Position numbers and translations under genes: made by a program. A stretch of DNA of 64,000 nucleotides, taken from NCBI GenBank assembly GCA_020348445.1, contig CP070751.1, positions 4,217,086 to 4,281,085 of the forward strand, in the 5' to 3' direction. The notes below the pieces were generated by a model. It saw nothing but the letters and a program-made list of their open reading frames with translations, did not search any database and had not been told where the DNA came from. This document shows, piece after piece, positions 1-6,770 of the stretch; the stretch's first letter is position 1, and each line of letters opens with the position of its first letter. This DNA comes from Thermoplasmata archaeon (GTDB taxonomy: Archaea > Thermoplasmatota > Thermoplasmata > GCA-020350865).

Positions 1-466
1 CGTAGATTGTATCTGTACCATCAGTCTGACCAGTCGTACCTAGAATTTGAACATATTGCCAAACATCATCGCCAGAATCATCCGTTAAAAAGCTATGGTC
101 GTATGTATCATTATTGTTAAACCACGGCCCACAATACGTCTCGCCATCACTTAGGAAGATATTTATTGTATAGTTCTCTGGCAGACCCCAACCATCGGTA
201 CCCATCACCCATACATATGTGTAGTCTGGTATCCCAGTAAATCCAAAATCGAGCATTAGATCTCCGGTTCCGGGATCGGGGATATTTGTCCCAACGGTAG
301 CATAAGTATCGTCTGGAGCATCAAGTGCATCTTCTGGATTCGTACAGTCTATAGAATAGGTTATTTCTGGCGCCCATTTCCAAGTTGCTACTACTGAGCC
401 GCTTAAAAGAATCGTTGCGATTAGTAGTGTTCCAAGTATTGTTCCGAATGTTTTCACTTTTCTCAT
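1..466 (-). CDS. Secreted protein, C-terminus cut by window edge
   Basis: Partial gene; 155 codons are visible and the 3' end lies outside the window. The start is ATG at 466, preceded by GGAGGTGAT eight bases upstream. The protein opens MRKVKTFGTILGTLLIATILLSG, a positively charged n-region plus hydrophobic core typical of a signal peptide, ending near a VVATWKW stretch. The rest is rich in Asp, Thr, Gly, Tyr and Trp (for example VWVMGTDGWGLPENYTINIF), like an exported beta-sheet surface protein. No enzyme motif is visible. I do not recognise a family. Confidence 0.75.
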   Translation of the reverse strand, partial: MRKVKTFGTILGTLLIATILLSGSVVATWKWAPEITYSIDCTNPEDALDAPDDTYATVGTNIPDPGTGDLMLDFGFTGIPDYTYVWVMGTDGWGLPENYTINIFLSDGETYCGPWFNNNDTYDHSFLTDDSGDDVWQYVQILGTTGQTDGTDTIY

Positions 467-493
467 CTTTTATCACCTCCTTCCTTTTCAGGG

Positions 494-505
494 TTTATAT
501 TTAAA
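494..505 (-). promoter_or_regulatory. TATA-like box before the secreted protein gene
   Basis: On the minus strand the sequence reads GTTTAAATATAAACC, an A/T box about 25-30 bases upstream of the GGAGGTGAT ribosome binding site. It would give a very short leader. A second, stronger-looking promoter lies further upstream at 643-673. Confidence 0.4.
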
Positions 506-642
506 CTACACCCCATCTCACCATCTATCATCTCACACTCCAAAAATGTCAAAGGGCTGTATCTAAAAAGGTTTAACGGGAACATATTATTATCATCTCT
601 CCTCTACTGTTTTTTCTATCACCCTAACTAAGTCACTGCCTT

Positions 643-673
643 GATATATATAGGTGCCGTACAACTTTGTACG
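643..673 (-). promoter_or_regulatory. TATA box, GGCACC and abutting palindrome
   Basis: Read on the minus strand: a 16-bp inverted repeat CGTACAA-AG-TTGTACG (658-673), then GGCACC (653-658), then the TATA box TATATATATC (643-652). The same order and spacing (palindrome, GGCACC, TATATAT) occurs at 43491-43527 before the giant surface protein gene. A palindrome directly upstream of BRE/TATA is where an activator, or a repressor blocking TBP/TFB, would bind. The transcript would start near 620 and run toward the secreted protein gene ending at 466. Confidence 0.5.
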
Positions 674-749
674 AAAGATTAATATAGAATGTCGAAAAGA
701 TTTAACTCTGGGTGGAAAAAGGTAGCAACAAAATTACATAATGGGGATG

Positions 750-1547
750 TTACCCTCCAAAGAATCCCTTTTTGACCTTTCCAAAAAATCCCTTGGTAGA
801 TGTATCGTCAGGGGCAGGAATATCGCCTTTGATAGTATCGCCTGACGCCCCATCGAAAAGGAGTTCGTACATCTTCCCATTGTACTCGTACTTCAGGAAC
901 CATACAGGGGCATGAACAAATTCTGTATTTCTTATCTCAAGGTTCGTCTCTATTGTCGAAATGACATCCATTTCAGATGATAAGAGAAATTTGTTGTGCT
1001 CTTCAATCTCCTGTTTGAGCCGTGAATGCGCCTCCCTTTCATCCATCTCAGAGTTCAGGAACTTGGCATTCTTTGAGACATGCGACAAATCAAAATCCAC
1101 TTTGCCGCGAAGCGGTATCTCGTACTCCTTGGTTGGAAATGAGGAGGCCCTCCTGCCCAGGATCTTCCAGTGGTACTCCCTTGTGAAATCACCCTTCTTT
1201 GGAATGTGTTGCCCTGTCCTGGTAAGAACCCCTTCATACTTTGCTTGGGCAGACACGTGAATCACAAAAAAAGGAAGAAAGACAAGATACTGTTCTTTTA
1301 TGCTCGACCTCCGTGCCAGATCCTCGGGCTTCAGAAAACCACCTCCCATCCACTTTTTGGCCATGGAGGAAATCTGCTCAGGTGAATATTGATTGGGGAT
1401 TATTGAATGCCGTAAAAAGTACTTCTTGCCAACTGCCATGTTCATGGCAGCACCGCAATACTCGCAAGTGATTATAACCTCACCTGCTTCAAGTTTCAAA
1501 GGTGCACCGCAGTTGGGACAGTTTACCTTTTCAGCAATCTCTGTCAT
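750..1547 (-). CDS. Zinc-ribbon protein of unknown function
   Basis: A 265-residue protein. The N-terminus holds a four-cysteine zinc ribbon (C10, C13, C28, C31; CPNCG...CEYCG), the kind that binds one structural zinc. Residues 50-245 are a mixed alpha/beta domain I cannot assign, and the tail repeats a GFFG motif (GFFGKVKKGFFGG), which resembles a short amphipathic anchor. There is no signal peptide, so it is probably cytoplasmic. An A/T box about 30 bases upstream of the ATG suggests a leaderless transcript. Function unknown. Confidence 0.8.
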   Translation of the reverse strand: MTEIAEKVNCPNCGAPLKLEAGEVIITCEYCGAAMNMAVGKKYFLRHSIIPNQYSPEQISSMAKKWMGGGFLKPEDLARRSSIKEQYLVFLPFFVIHVSAQAKYEGVLTRTGQHIPKKGDFTREYHWKILGRRASSFPTKEYEIPLRGKVDFDLSHVSKNAKFLNSEMDEREAHSRLKQEIEEHNKFLLSSEMDVISTIETNLEIRNTEFVHAPVWFLKYEYNGKMYELLFDGASGDTIKGDIPAPDDTSTKGFFGKVKKGFFGG

Positions 1548-1626
1548 GTTAACGTTGAAGTGTAACGTGGATTTTGAATATAATATTTATTATGGGGGTT
1601 TTGAAATGTAAAAAACAAAGGGTGAT

Positions 1627-3003
1627 CTAAAACGCGACATAACGGATAAGAAGATACATGGTGGATAAAAACGTGGTGATGATCATCACCGGCAAACCTA
1701 TCTTCATGAACTCTTTAAACGTTACCGCAAATTCTGTTCTTTCAGAAACACCCACAACAACGATGCTTGCTGCATGGCCAATGGGTGTGGCATTTCCTCC
1801 CATACCTTGACCAAGGCAAAGTGCCCAATATAGGGTGGTGGCTCCTCCAATGCTCTCTAAATTATCAAGAGAAAGCGATAATGTACTGACTATTGGGATC
1901 ATAATGGCGGTAGAAGGAATTGCACCGATGATTGAGGATGTAAACGCTGTTACCCAAATGATCAAAACAATGGCTAATACAGGATTACCACCAATAACAC
2001 TCAAGGTTCCATCTGCAATGACTTGTATCAAACCCAATTCAATTGCTCCTACGATGAGGACGAACAAAGCCGCGAAGAACAACAGTGTCGTCCATTCAAC
2101 ACTCTCTAAAGCCTCATGTATATCCACTCCACTCAGAAGCAATAGTAAAACAGCACCGATTAAAGCGGATTCTGCCAAGGTTATACCCACAAAATCGTGT
2201 ATAATGAACATAATTATTACGATACAAAATATGAATATTGACCTTTGAAAGAGCTTCATATCTTTAATTGCGTATTTCTCCCTAAGAGTTTCTATTTCTT
2301 CCAGCTTCTCGGCTTCCCCTAATTTTCCCTTGTAGAAAATTTTTATCATCAAAATAAATACTATCATGTTTATTATGATAATCGGTGCCATATTTATAAT
2401 AAAGGACATGAAACTCAATTGAAAGGCGGAACCGATCATGATATTGGGGGGATCACCAATTACCGTGGCTGTTCCTCCTATGCTCGAAGCCAATGCCTCT
2501 GATATAAGCATGGGAATTGGATTGATCTTCAAAACCCTCGCAAGCTCTATGGTTGCTGGAACCATCAAGAGAACAGTGGTGACGTTGTCGAGAAAAGCGG
2601 ATAAAAAGGCTGTCATAATGATGAGCATCAACATCAATTTCCAGGGATCACCTTTTGCGACCTCATAGGATTTTAATGCCGTCCACTGGAAAAAACCTGT
2701 CTTGCTCAATATACCTACCATTATCATCATGCCCATGAGCAGACCTATGGTCTCAATTATGGTACCAAAAGTAATAACACCCTGTCCTTCACCCTCATAA
2801 AGGGTATCAAATCCCCTCCCAAAAATCTTCATTGCAATTATTATCAATGCAGCTCCAACTAGCGCTGCTACCGTGCTGTGCAAATATCCTGTTATTATCA
2901 ACACAAATGTTAAGACAATAATGGAAAGAGCAATTATAACCTGTACATTTACCGTAGATGGCGCCCCCTTACAAGAATTATCGGAACTGGCGATGGAGCA
3001 CAT
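1627..3003 (-). CDS. Ion transporter, ArsB/NhaD-SLC13 type
   Basis: A 458-residue polytopic protein with about 11-12 hydrophobic segments, the usual length for the ion transporter (IT) superfamily that includes ArsB, NhaD and SLC13 carriers. Family-like signatures are DNVTTVLLMVPATIELA near residue 140 and GGTATVIGDPPNIMIGSAFQLSF near residue 175, and the paired second-half sequence GAIPSTAIMIPIV...GQGMGGNATPIGHAASIVVVG. The substrate (Na+/H+, arsenite or dicarboxylate) cannot be told from sequence. The first 18 residues overlap the upstream stress-protein gene by 55 bases. No better in-frame ATG or GTG lies before the first membrane segment, so the start is uncertain by a few codons. The overlap implies co-transcription with that gene. 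Confidence 0.85.
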   Translation of the reverse strand: MCSIASSDNSCKGAPSTVNVQVIIALSIIVLTFVLIITGYLHSTVAALVGAALIIIAMKIFGRGFDTLYEGEGQGVITFGTIIETIGLLMGMMIMVGILSKTGFFQWTALKSYEVAKGDPWKLMLMLIIMTAFLSAFLDNVTTVLLMVPATIELARVLKINPIPMLISEALASSIGGTATVIGDPPNIMIGSAFQLSFMSFIINMAPIIIINMIVFILMIKIFYKGKLGEAEKLEEIETLREKYAIKDMKLFQRSIFIFCIVIIMFIIHDFVGITLAESALIGAVLLLLLSGVDIHEALESVEWTTLLFFAALFVLIVGAIELGLIQVIADGTLSVIGGNPVLAIVLIIWVTAFTSSIIGAIPSTAIMIPIVSTLSLSLDNLESIGGATTLYWALCLGQGMGGNATPIGHAASIVVVGVSERTEFAVTFKEFMKIGLPVMIITTFLSTMYLLIRYVAF

Positions 3004-3773
3004 ATTTTTCTTGCTACGGGCCCCAAAACAACTCTTTTAAAAATACCTTTCTTACCAGCACCCATGATAATGAGATCGTGTGATTCTGCATACTTCAGAA
3101 TGACTTCCCCTGGTTCACCTTGCTCTATCACCTTTTTTACTTTGACTTCAAAATGTTGTGCTTTCCAGGCAACATTATCAAGGACTTTTTCTGCATTTGA
3201 TTTTTCTCTCGGGCCCTTTCCCTCCTCAATAACGTATAATGCAGTTAGTTCGGCCAAGAAGCTCTTTGCGGTGTTGAGAGCCACATTTTCTATTGACTTT
3301 TGATCCTGGTGTGCACCTCCAATAGGCAACAGAATCTTCTTTGGTTCACGGGGAGCTACCATGGTCGTAATTATCATCACAGGAATATGAGTCCGTTTTA
3401 ATACATTCTCTATGGTGGTCCCCAGTCTGTAACTTAAAACTCCGGATTTGCAATATGAACGCATCACAATAAGATCAATTGCCTCTGTTTTTGCATATTT
3501 TAAAATTTCTTTTGATGGGGTACCAAAAAGTATCCCTTTTTTCTCGATATCGATTCCTTCTTCAAGAAGCAGCTCTTCAGCGTGGGAAATAGCCTTTTCG
3601 GCGCTCTCCTCCAACATATGTCTAAGAAGTTTTGTAAGATGGGCACCCCTTACATTTGGTTGTATCACGCTGATGACATGATACTTGGCAAATGGAAATG
3701 CCAAGGCAGAATATCTTATGGCATGATCCTCCAGACCTGTGCCGTCTGTTGGAATCAGGATCTTATTAAACAT
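2949..3773 (-). CDS. Universal stress protein, tandem Usp domains
   Basis: A 274-residue protein containing two Usp folds. The first begins at MFNKILIPTDGTGLEDHAIRYS and contains LIVMRSYCKSGVLSYRLGTTIENVLKRTHIPVMII. The second ends LIIMGAGKKGIFKRVVLGPVARKICAPSPVPIILV. The second copy has the G-2x-G-9x-G(S/A)-like ATP-binding loop in recognisable form (GAGKKGIFKRVVLGPVA); the first has a diverged version. An earlier in-frame ATG at 3815 exists, but the start at 3773 is preferred because the Usp fold starts there and GGTGTCAAG precedes it. The next gene, the ion transporter, overlaps its 3' end, so the two probably form a stress/ion-homeostasis operon. Confidence 0.88.
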   Translation of the reverse strand: MFNKILIPTDGTGLEDHAIRYSALAFPFAKYHVISVIQPNVRGAHLTKLLRHMLEESAEKAISHAEELLLEEGIDIEKKGILFGTPSKEILKYAKTEAIDLIVMRSYCKSGVLSYRLGTTIENVLKRTHIPVMIITTMVAPREPKKILLPIGGAHQDQKSIENVALNTAKSFLAELTALYVIEEGKGPREKSNAEKVLDNVAWKAQHFEVKVKKVIEQGEPGEVILKYAESHDLIIMGAGKKGIFKRVVLGPVARKICAPSPVPIILVRGRHLR

Positions 3774-3874
3774 CTTGACACCGTTTAGGTTTGTTGCAAT
3801 AATATACAGGTACATTATTTTTTCCTTTCATCTCGATATTAATGAAAGAAGAAAGAGAGCTTTCTCTCGAGGAA

Positions 3875-3977
3875 AATAAGCCACTGAGATTAAAAAGGTT
3901 GATAATAGCCTTAAAGCCTCTAGGAGGGAGGAGTTTTTAGGCTTATTATCTGGAAGTCCTCAGTGGCCGCTTATTTA
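3875..3977. ncRNA. Long imperfect hairpin, structured RNA candidate
   Basis: A nine-base stem GCCACTGAG (3880-3888) pairs with CTCAGTGGC (3959-3967); outside it AATAAG pairs with CTTATT across a small bulge. Inside, after an internal loop of 12 and 8 bases, GATAATA-GCCT (from 3901) pairs with AGGCTTATTATC (ending 3950), with a further GC-rich hairpin at the tip (GCCTC/GGAGG). The lower stem, internal loop and upper stem recall an H/ACA guide, but no ACA follows the stem on either strand. Strand, transcription and identity are unknown. Confidence 0.45.
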
Positions 3978-4097
3978 TATCGGTTTAAGTTTATAAGTTT
4001 TACTGTTGTGAAAAATCCCTTCGCGTCCGCTTGAGATTTTTTAATATCTGCTTAATTTCGATAAATGTACATGGAAAATCAAGAAACAACCGAAACA

Positions 4098-4124
4098 TTT
4101 ATATAGTATTAACAGTGTTAATAC
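4098..4124 (+). promoter_or_regulatory. TATA box with perfect 19-bp palindromic operator
   Basis: CATTTATATA (TATA core 4098-4105) is followed at once by GTATTAACAGTGTTAATAC (4106-4124), a perfect inverted repeat of nine-base arms around one G. It occupies the interval between TATA box and the expected start site (about 4126-4128), where a bound dimeric repressor would block polymerase. It controls the gar1-tfb transcription unit. A second TATA-like box (TCTATTTATA, 4141-4150) lies downstream and could give an unrepressed basal start near 4175. Confidence 0.6.
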
Positions 4125-4125
4125 A

Positions 4126-4173
4126 ATGGTGCTTCCAAAATCTATTTATATTGAATATTTAACTACTACATAA
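4126..4173 (+). CDS. Possible 15-codon leaderless mini-ORF
   Basis: ATG at 4126 falls almost exactly where transcription from the TATA box at 4098-4105 should begin. It opens a reading frame of 15 codons (MVLPKSIYIEYLTTT) ending in TAA just before the gar1 gene. A leaderless mini-ORF could be translated and affect gar1 expression. It could equally be chance; there is no family to compare with. Confidence 0.2.
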   Translation: MVLPKSIYIEYLTTT

Positions 4174-4181
4174 ATCTAACG

Positions 4182-4472
4182 ATGGGTTTATATATGATGA
4201 TTTACATTACGGCAAGAAAGCGGGGGGACACCTTGCAAGAATTAGGATTGATAAAAGGCCTGGGATACGATGGAAATCTCCTTGTTTTGGGGAAACTCAC
4301 ACCTAAGCTCAATTCCAAGGTTGTTGATAATTCCAAGAAAATTGTCGGAACAGTCACCAGGGTGTTTGGACCTGTTGATTCCCCGTACATCTCAATCAAA
4401 GTTCCAAAAAATCAAAAACCTACCCTCGATATCGTTGGAAAGGTGGTATATCTTAGGGAGAATTCAAAATAG
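4182..4472 (+). CDS. gar1: GAR1-like H/ACA RNP component
   Basis: Up to 96 residues. The segment LGLIKGLGYDGNLLVLGKLTPKLNSKVVDNSKKIVGTVTRVFGPVDSPYISIKVP matches the GAR1 six-stranded barrel. Archaeal GAR1 binds the Cbf5 pseudouridine synthase in the H/ACA RNP that modifies rRNA. Archaeal GAR1 is usually 70-100 residues. The start is uncertain: ATG 4182, two ATGs 12-15 bases further on, or TTG at 4233, which follows the ribosome-binding-like GGGGGG by six bases and gives 79 residues. The gene is 24 bases ahead of tfb, an arrangement widely conserved in euryarchaea. Confidence 0.85.
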   Translation: MGLYMMIYITARKRGDTLQELGLIKGLGYDGNLLVLGKLTPKLNSKVVDNSKKIVGTVTRVFGPVDSPYISIKVPKNQKPTLDIVGKVVYLRENSK

Positions 4473-4496
4473 TTGAATGTAATGGAGTGTTAAAAT

Positions 4497-5429
4497 ATGC
4501 CAAAGAGAAGTGCAACTACAGATGATGTGACTAGATGCCCTGAGTGCAATAGTGCGCATTTGACCAGGGCATATGATAGGGGCGAGTTGGTTTGTGAAGA
4601 TTGTGGTCTGGTTTTAGACGAGCAGTTGATAGACCAGGGGCCAGAGTGGAGGGCCTTTGATTCGGAGCAGGGTGAGAAAAGGGCAAGGACTGGAGCGCCC
4701 ATGACATACACGATCCATGACAAGGGCTTATCCACTGAGATCGGCTGGAAGAACAAAGATTCCTATGGAAAGAGCATACCCACAAGAAACAGGGCCCAGC
4801 TGTACAGGCTCAGAAAATGGCAGCGCAGGATCAGGGTCTCCAATGCTACGGAAAGAAACCTGGCCTTCGCATTGAGTGAACTTGACAGGATGGCATCTGG
4901 TATGGGCCTTCCCAGGAATGTAAGGGAAACAGCTGCAATGATATACAGAAAGGCTGTGAACAAGAACCTTATTCGGGGACGGAGCATCGAAGGTGTGGTG
5001 GCAGCCTCATTGTATGGGGCATGCAGACAGTGTGGTGTTCCTAGAACTCTAGATGAAATAGCATCCTCCTCAAGAGTAGGTAGAAAGGAGATTGGCAGGA
5101 CATACAGGTTCATGACCCGAGAGTTGAAACTGAAGCTCATGCCCACAAGACCCCAGGATTACATCTCAAGATTCTGCAGCGAGCTGAAACTGAGTGGAGA
5201 GGTGCAGACAAAGGCAGCCGAGATCTTAAAAGATGCCTCTGATAAGGAGCTCACATCAGGACGTGGTCCCACAGGTGTTGCAGCAGCGGCGATATATATC
5301 TCCTCAATAATATGCAACGAGAGAAGAACTCAAAGGGAAGTGGCTGACATAGCTGGCGTAACCGAAGTCACCATCAGAAACCGATATAAGGAACTCACAG
5401 ACAAGCTGGGAATCGAGATCCAGCTTTGA
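4497..5429 (+). CDS. tfb: Transcription initiation factor IIB (TFB)
   Basis: A 310-residue protein, standard TFB length. An N-terminal zinc ribbon (C14, C17, C33, C36) recruits RNA polymerase. It is followed by the B-reader/linker with WRAFD, and two cyclin-like repeats (about 115-205 and 210-305) that bind TBP-TATA and BRE, ending in a recognition-type helix [36 protein letters not shown] and [15 protein letters not shown] are the matching signature segments of the two repeats. It is co-transcribed with gar1 behind a palindromic promoter, so it may be regulated, possibly by itself. Only one TFB is visible in this window. Confidence 0.97.
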   Translation: MPKRSATTDDVTRCPECNSAHLTRAYDRGELVCEDCGLVLDEQLIDQGPEWRAFDSEQGEKRARTGAPMTYTIHDKGLSTEIGWKNKDSYGKSIPTRNRAQLYRLRKWQRRIRVSNATERNLAFALSELDRMASGMGLPRNVRETAAMIYRKAVNKNLIRGRSIEGVVAASLYGACRQCGVPRTLDEIASSSRVGRKEIGRTYRFMTRELKLKLMPTRPQDYISRFCSELKLSGEVQTKAAEILKDASDKELTSGRGPTGVAAAAIYISSIICNERRTQREVADIAGVTEVTIRNRYKELTDKLGIEIQL

Positions 5430-5454
5430 TATTTTTTTATTCCCAAGGATTTAC

Positions 5455-5850
5455 ATGAGTGCAAAAGAAGTGATTTTCAATTTCCTTTCGGGACATCCCG
5501 AGTACAGGGCTAATGTGGGTTTGTACGATCCCGAATTAGAGGTCCTTTCCCAAATAAAATCCAGATTAGAGGATATTCAAATCAAGGTGTTTTCGGCAGA
5601 TTGGTGCCCAGATTGTAGGGTGCAATTGCCCATTTTCTTCTCGGTTATCCTGGCTTTGGATGAAGACGAGATAGAGTTGGAGATCTTAGAGGTAACCAGG
5701 GACAAGATGGATGAAGGGGGTTTGGCTGATGATCTGGATATTTTGGCCATCCCCACATTCATAATTATGCGCAGCCATAAGGAGATTGGCAGGATAATAG
5801 AACGACCCAAGGAAAGTATGGAGAAGGATTTAGCCGAGATTCTAGGATAA
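5455..5850 (+). CDS. Thioredoxin-fold protein with WCPDC site
   Basis: A 131-residue protein with a thioredoxin fold. The active site is SADWCPDC (C51, C54) and the cis-proline loop is IPTFIIM near residue 103. It has about 40 residues before the first core strand and no signal peptide, so it should work in the cytoplasm as a dithiol reductase or disulfide-exchange protein. CPDC is less common than CGPC and CPYC and occurs in redoxin-like thioredoxins. It starts 25 bases after tfb and probably shares its transcript. Confidence 0.85.
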   Translation: MSAKEVIFNFLSGHPEYRANVGLYDPELEVLSQIKSRLEDIQIKVFSADWCPDCRVQLPIFFSVILALDEDEIELEILEVTRDKMDEGGLADDLDILAIPTFIIMRSHKEIGRIIERPKESMEKDLAEILG

Positions 5851-5935
5851 CTCTTTTTTACCTTTAAAACCAAAACAGGGATTAATTATTAACCGCACCA
5901 CGTCCTAGCATCGAAACCTGGATTTTAATTCTAGC

Positions 5936-6003
5936 GCCCCGCTAGGTAGCAAAGCTTAAGACAACTTTGTTTTCTCAGTATAACTTTGCTAAGAAGCCGG
6001 GGC
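5936..6003. ncRNA. Two-stem hairpin beside tRNA-Asp
   Basis: GCCCCG (5936-5941) pairs with CGGGGC (5998-6003). Inside, after a 5/6-base internal loop, TAGCAAAG (5947-5954) pairs perfectly with CTTTGCTA (5984-5991) around a 29-base apical region. The outer sequence resembles the acceptor end of the adjacent tRNA-Asp (AGCGCCCCG occurs in both), so this may be a processing element or a decayed partial tRNA copy. A T-loop sequence is missing, so it is not a tRNA. Confidence 0.35.
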
Positions 6004-6021
6004 AACTAATTTATATCCAAG

Positions 6022-6116
6022 CGCCCCGGCTGGGATTTGAACCCAAGTCCCAGGCTTGCTGCAGTCCCAAAGGAACCACGACAGGCCTGGATGATAGTCC
6101 GCTACACTACCGGGGC
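6022..6116 (-). tRNA. tRNA-Asp (GTC) with 22-nt intron
   Basis: 95 bases; the mature length is 73. The acceptor stem GCCCCGG/CCGGGGC carries discriminator G73. The D arm is GTGT-AGCGGACT-ATCAT, the anticodon stem CAGGC/GCCTG, and the T arm TTGGG-TTCAAAT-CCCAG. The anticodon loop reads CT-GTC-G, then a 22-base intron starting TGGTTCC, then A38. The intron sits at the canonical 37/38 site and folds as a bulge-helix-bulge: CUGU pairs with GCAG as the four-base central helix, CG|U and CA|A are the three-base bulges, and GGUUCC/GGGACU is the inner helix. CCA is not encoded. Confidence 0.95.
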
Positions 6117-6175
6117 TTATCATATGGCTTGAATGCACCCAAAATCGAATATCTCATATATAATGATTGGGTGGC

Positions 6176-6529
6176 TCACAAACCCCGCTCAAATATCTCC
6201 CCAATCTCCTTTTCAAAAAGGTTAACTATATCCCTTGAAACCTCTTGTCTGAGATGATCTGGTATGAGATTAAGACCCAATTTTGCTCCCGATTTGGCGA
6301 GCCTGAGGGCTGCATTGACCTCTTTGACTTTTGCGGATAAGTACTCGTTTATGGCATCTTTTATCTCTTGTTTTAATTCGGGGTCCTCGTCCAGTTTTTG
6401 TCTAATATAACGTTTTATCTCGTCTCTTACCAGGTCATGGACTGCATCGATTACGAGGTCCTTGTGAGGCATGATATCTGTGACCGCGCCTTTTAATATT
6501 TTTGTTAAGGTATCTTCGGCGTCATCCAT
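6176..6529 (-). CDS. Helical hypothetical protein
   Basis: A 117-residue, strongly charged, predicted all-helical protein without cysteine, signal peptide or membrane segment. Regions around 30-75 (EIKRYIRQKLDEDPELKQEIKDAINEYL) read as amphipathic helices, possibly a coiled coil. I do not recognise a family. It stands alone between tRNA-Asp and the ATPase-TPR genes and is transcribed away from the latter. The ATG is preceded by AAGGTGATTTA, an acceptable ribosome binding site. Confidence 0.75.
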   Translation of the reverse strand: MDDAEDTLTKILKGAVTDIMPHKDLVIDAVHDLVRDEIKRYIRQKLDEDPELKQEIKDAINEYLSAKVKEVNAALRLAKSGAKLGLNLIPDHLRQEVSRDIVNLFEKEIGEIFERGL

Positions 6530-6770
6530 TAAATCACCTTATTTCATCTACTGCAAGGAATATATTGAGGAATATAAAAAGGTTCGGTGAAGAATCGATA
6601 TTATAAGGGTCTATGGATTGAATGTGGATTTTTTTGGGGTATATATACCAAACACTCGTTATTACCAAAATTGAAAATAGTATGGCTAACTTTATAAAAT
6701 ATTAACAAGCTACTTTTTCGGAATTATATAAAAAAGAGAATTTACTATCTATTAATACCGAGGGAATGCC

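Noticed and set aside
3875..3977. H/ACA guide RNA
   Set aside because: The lower stem, pocket and upper stem look right in size, but no ACA trinucleotide follows the lower stem on either strand and no kink-turn is evident.
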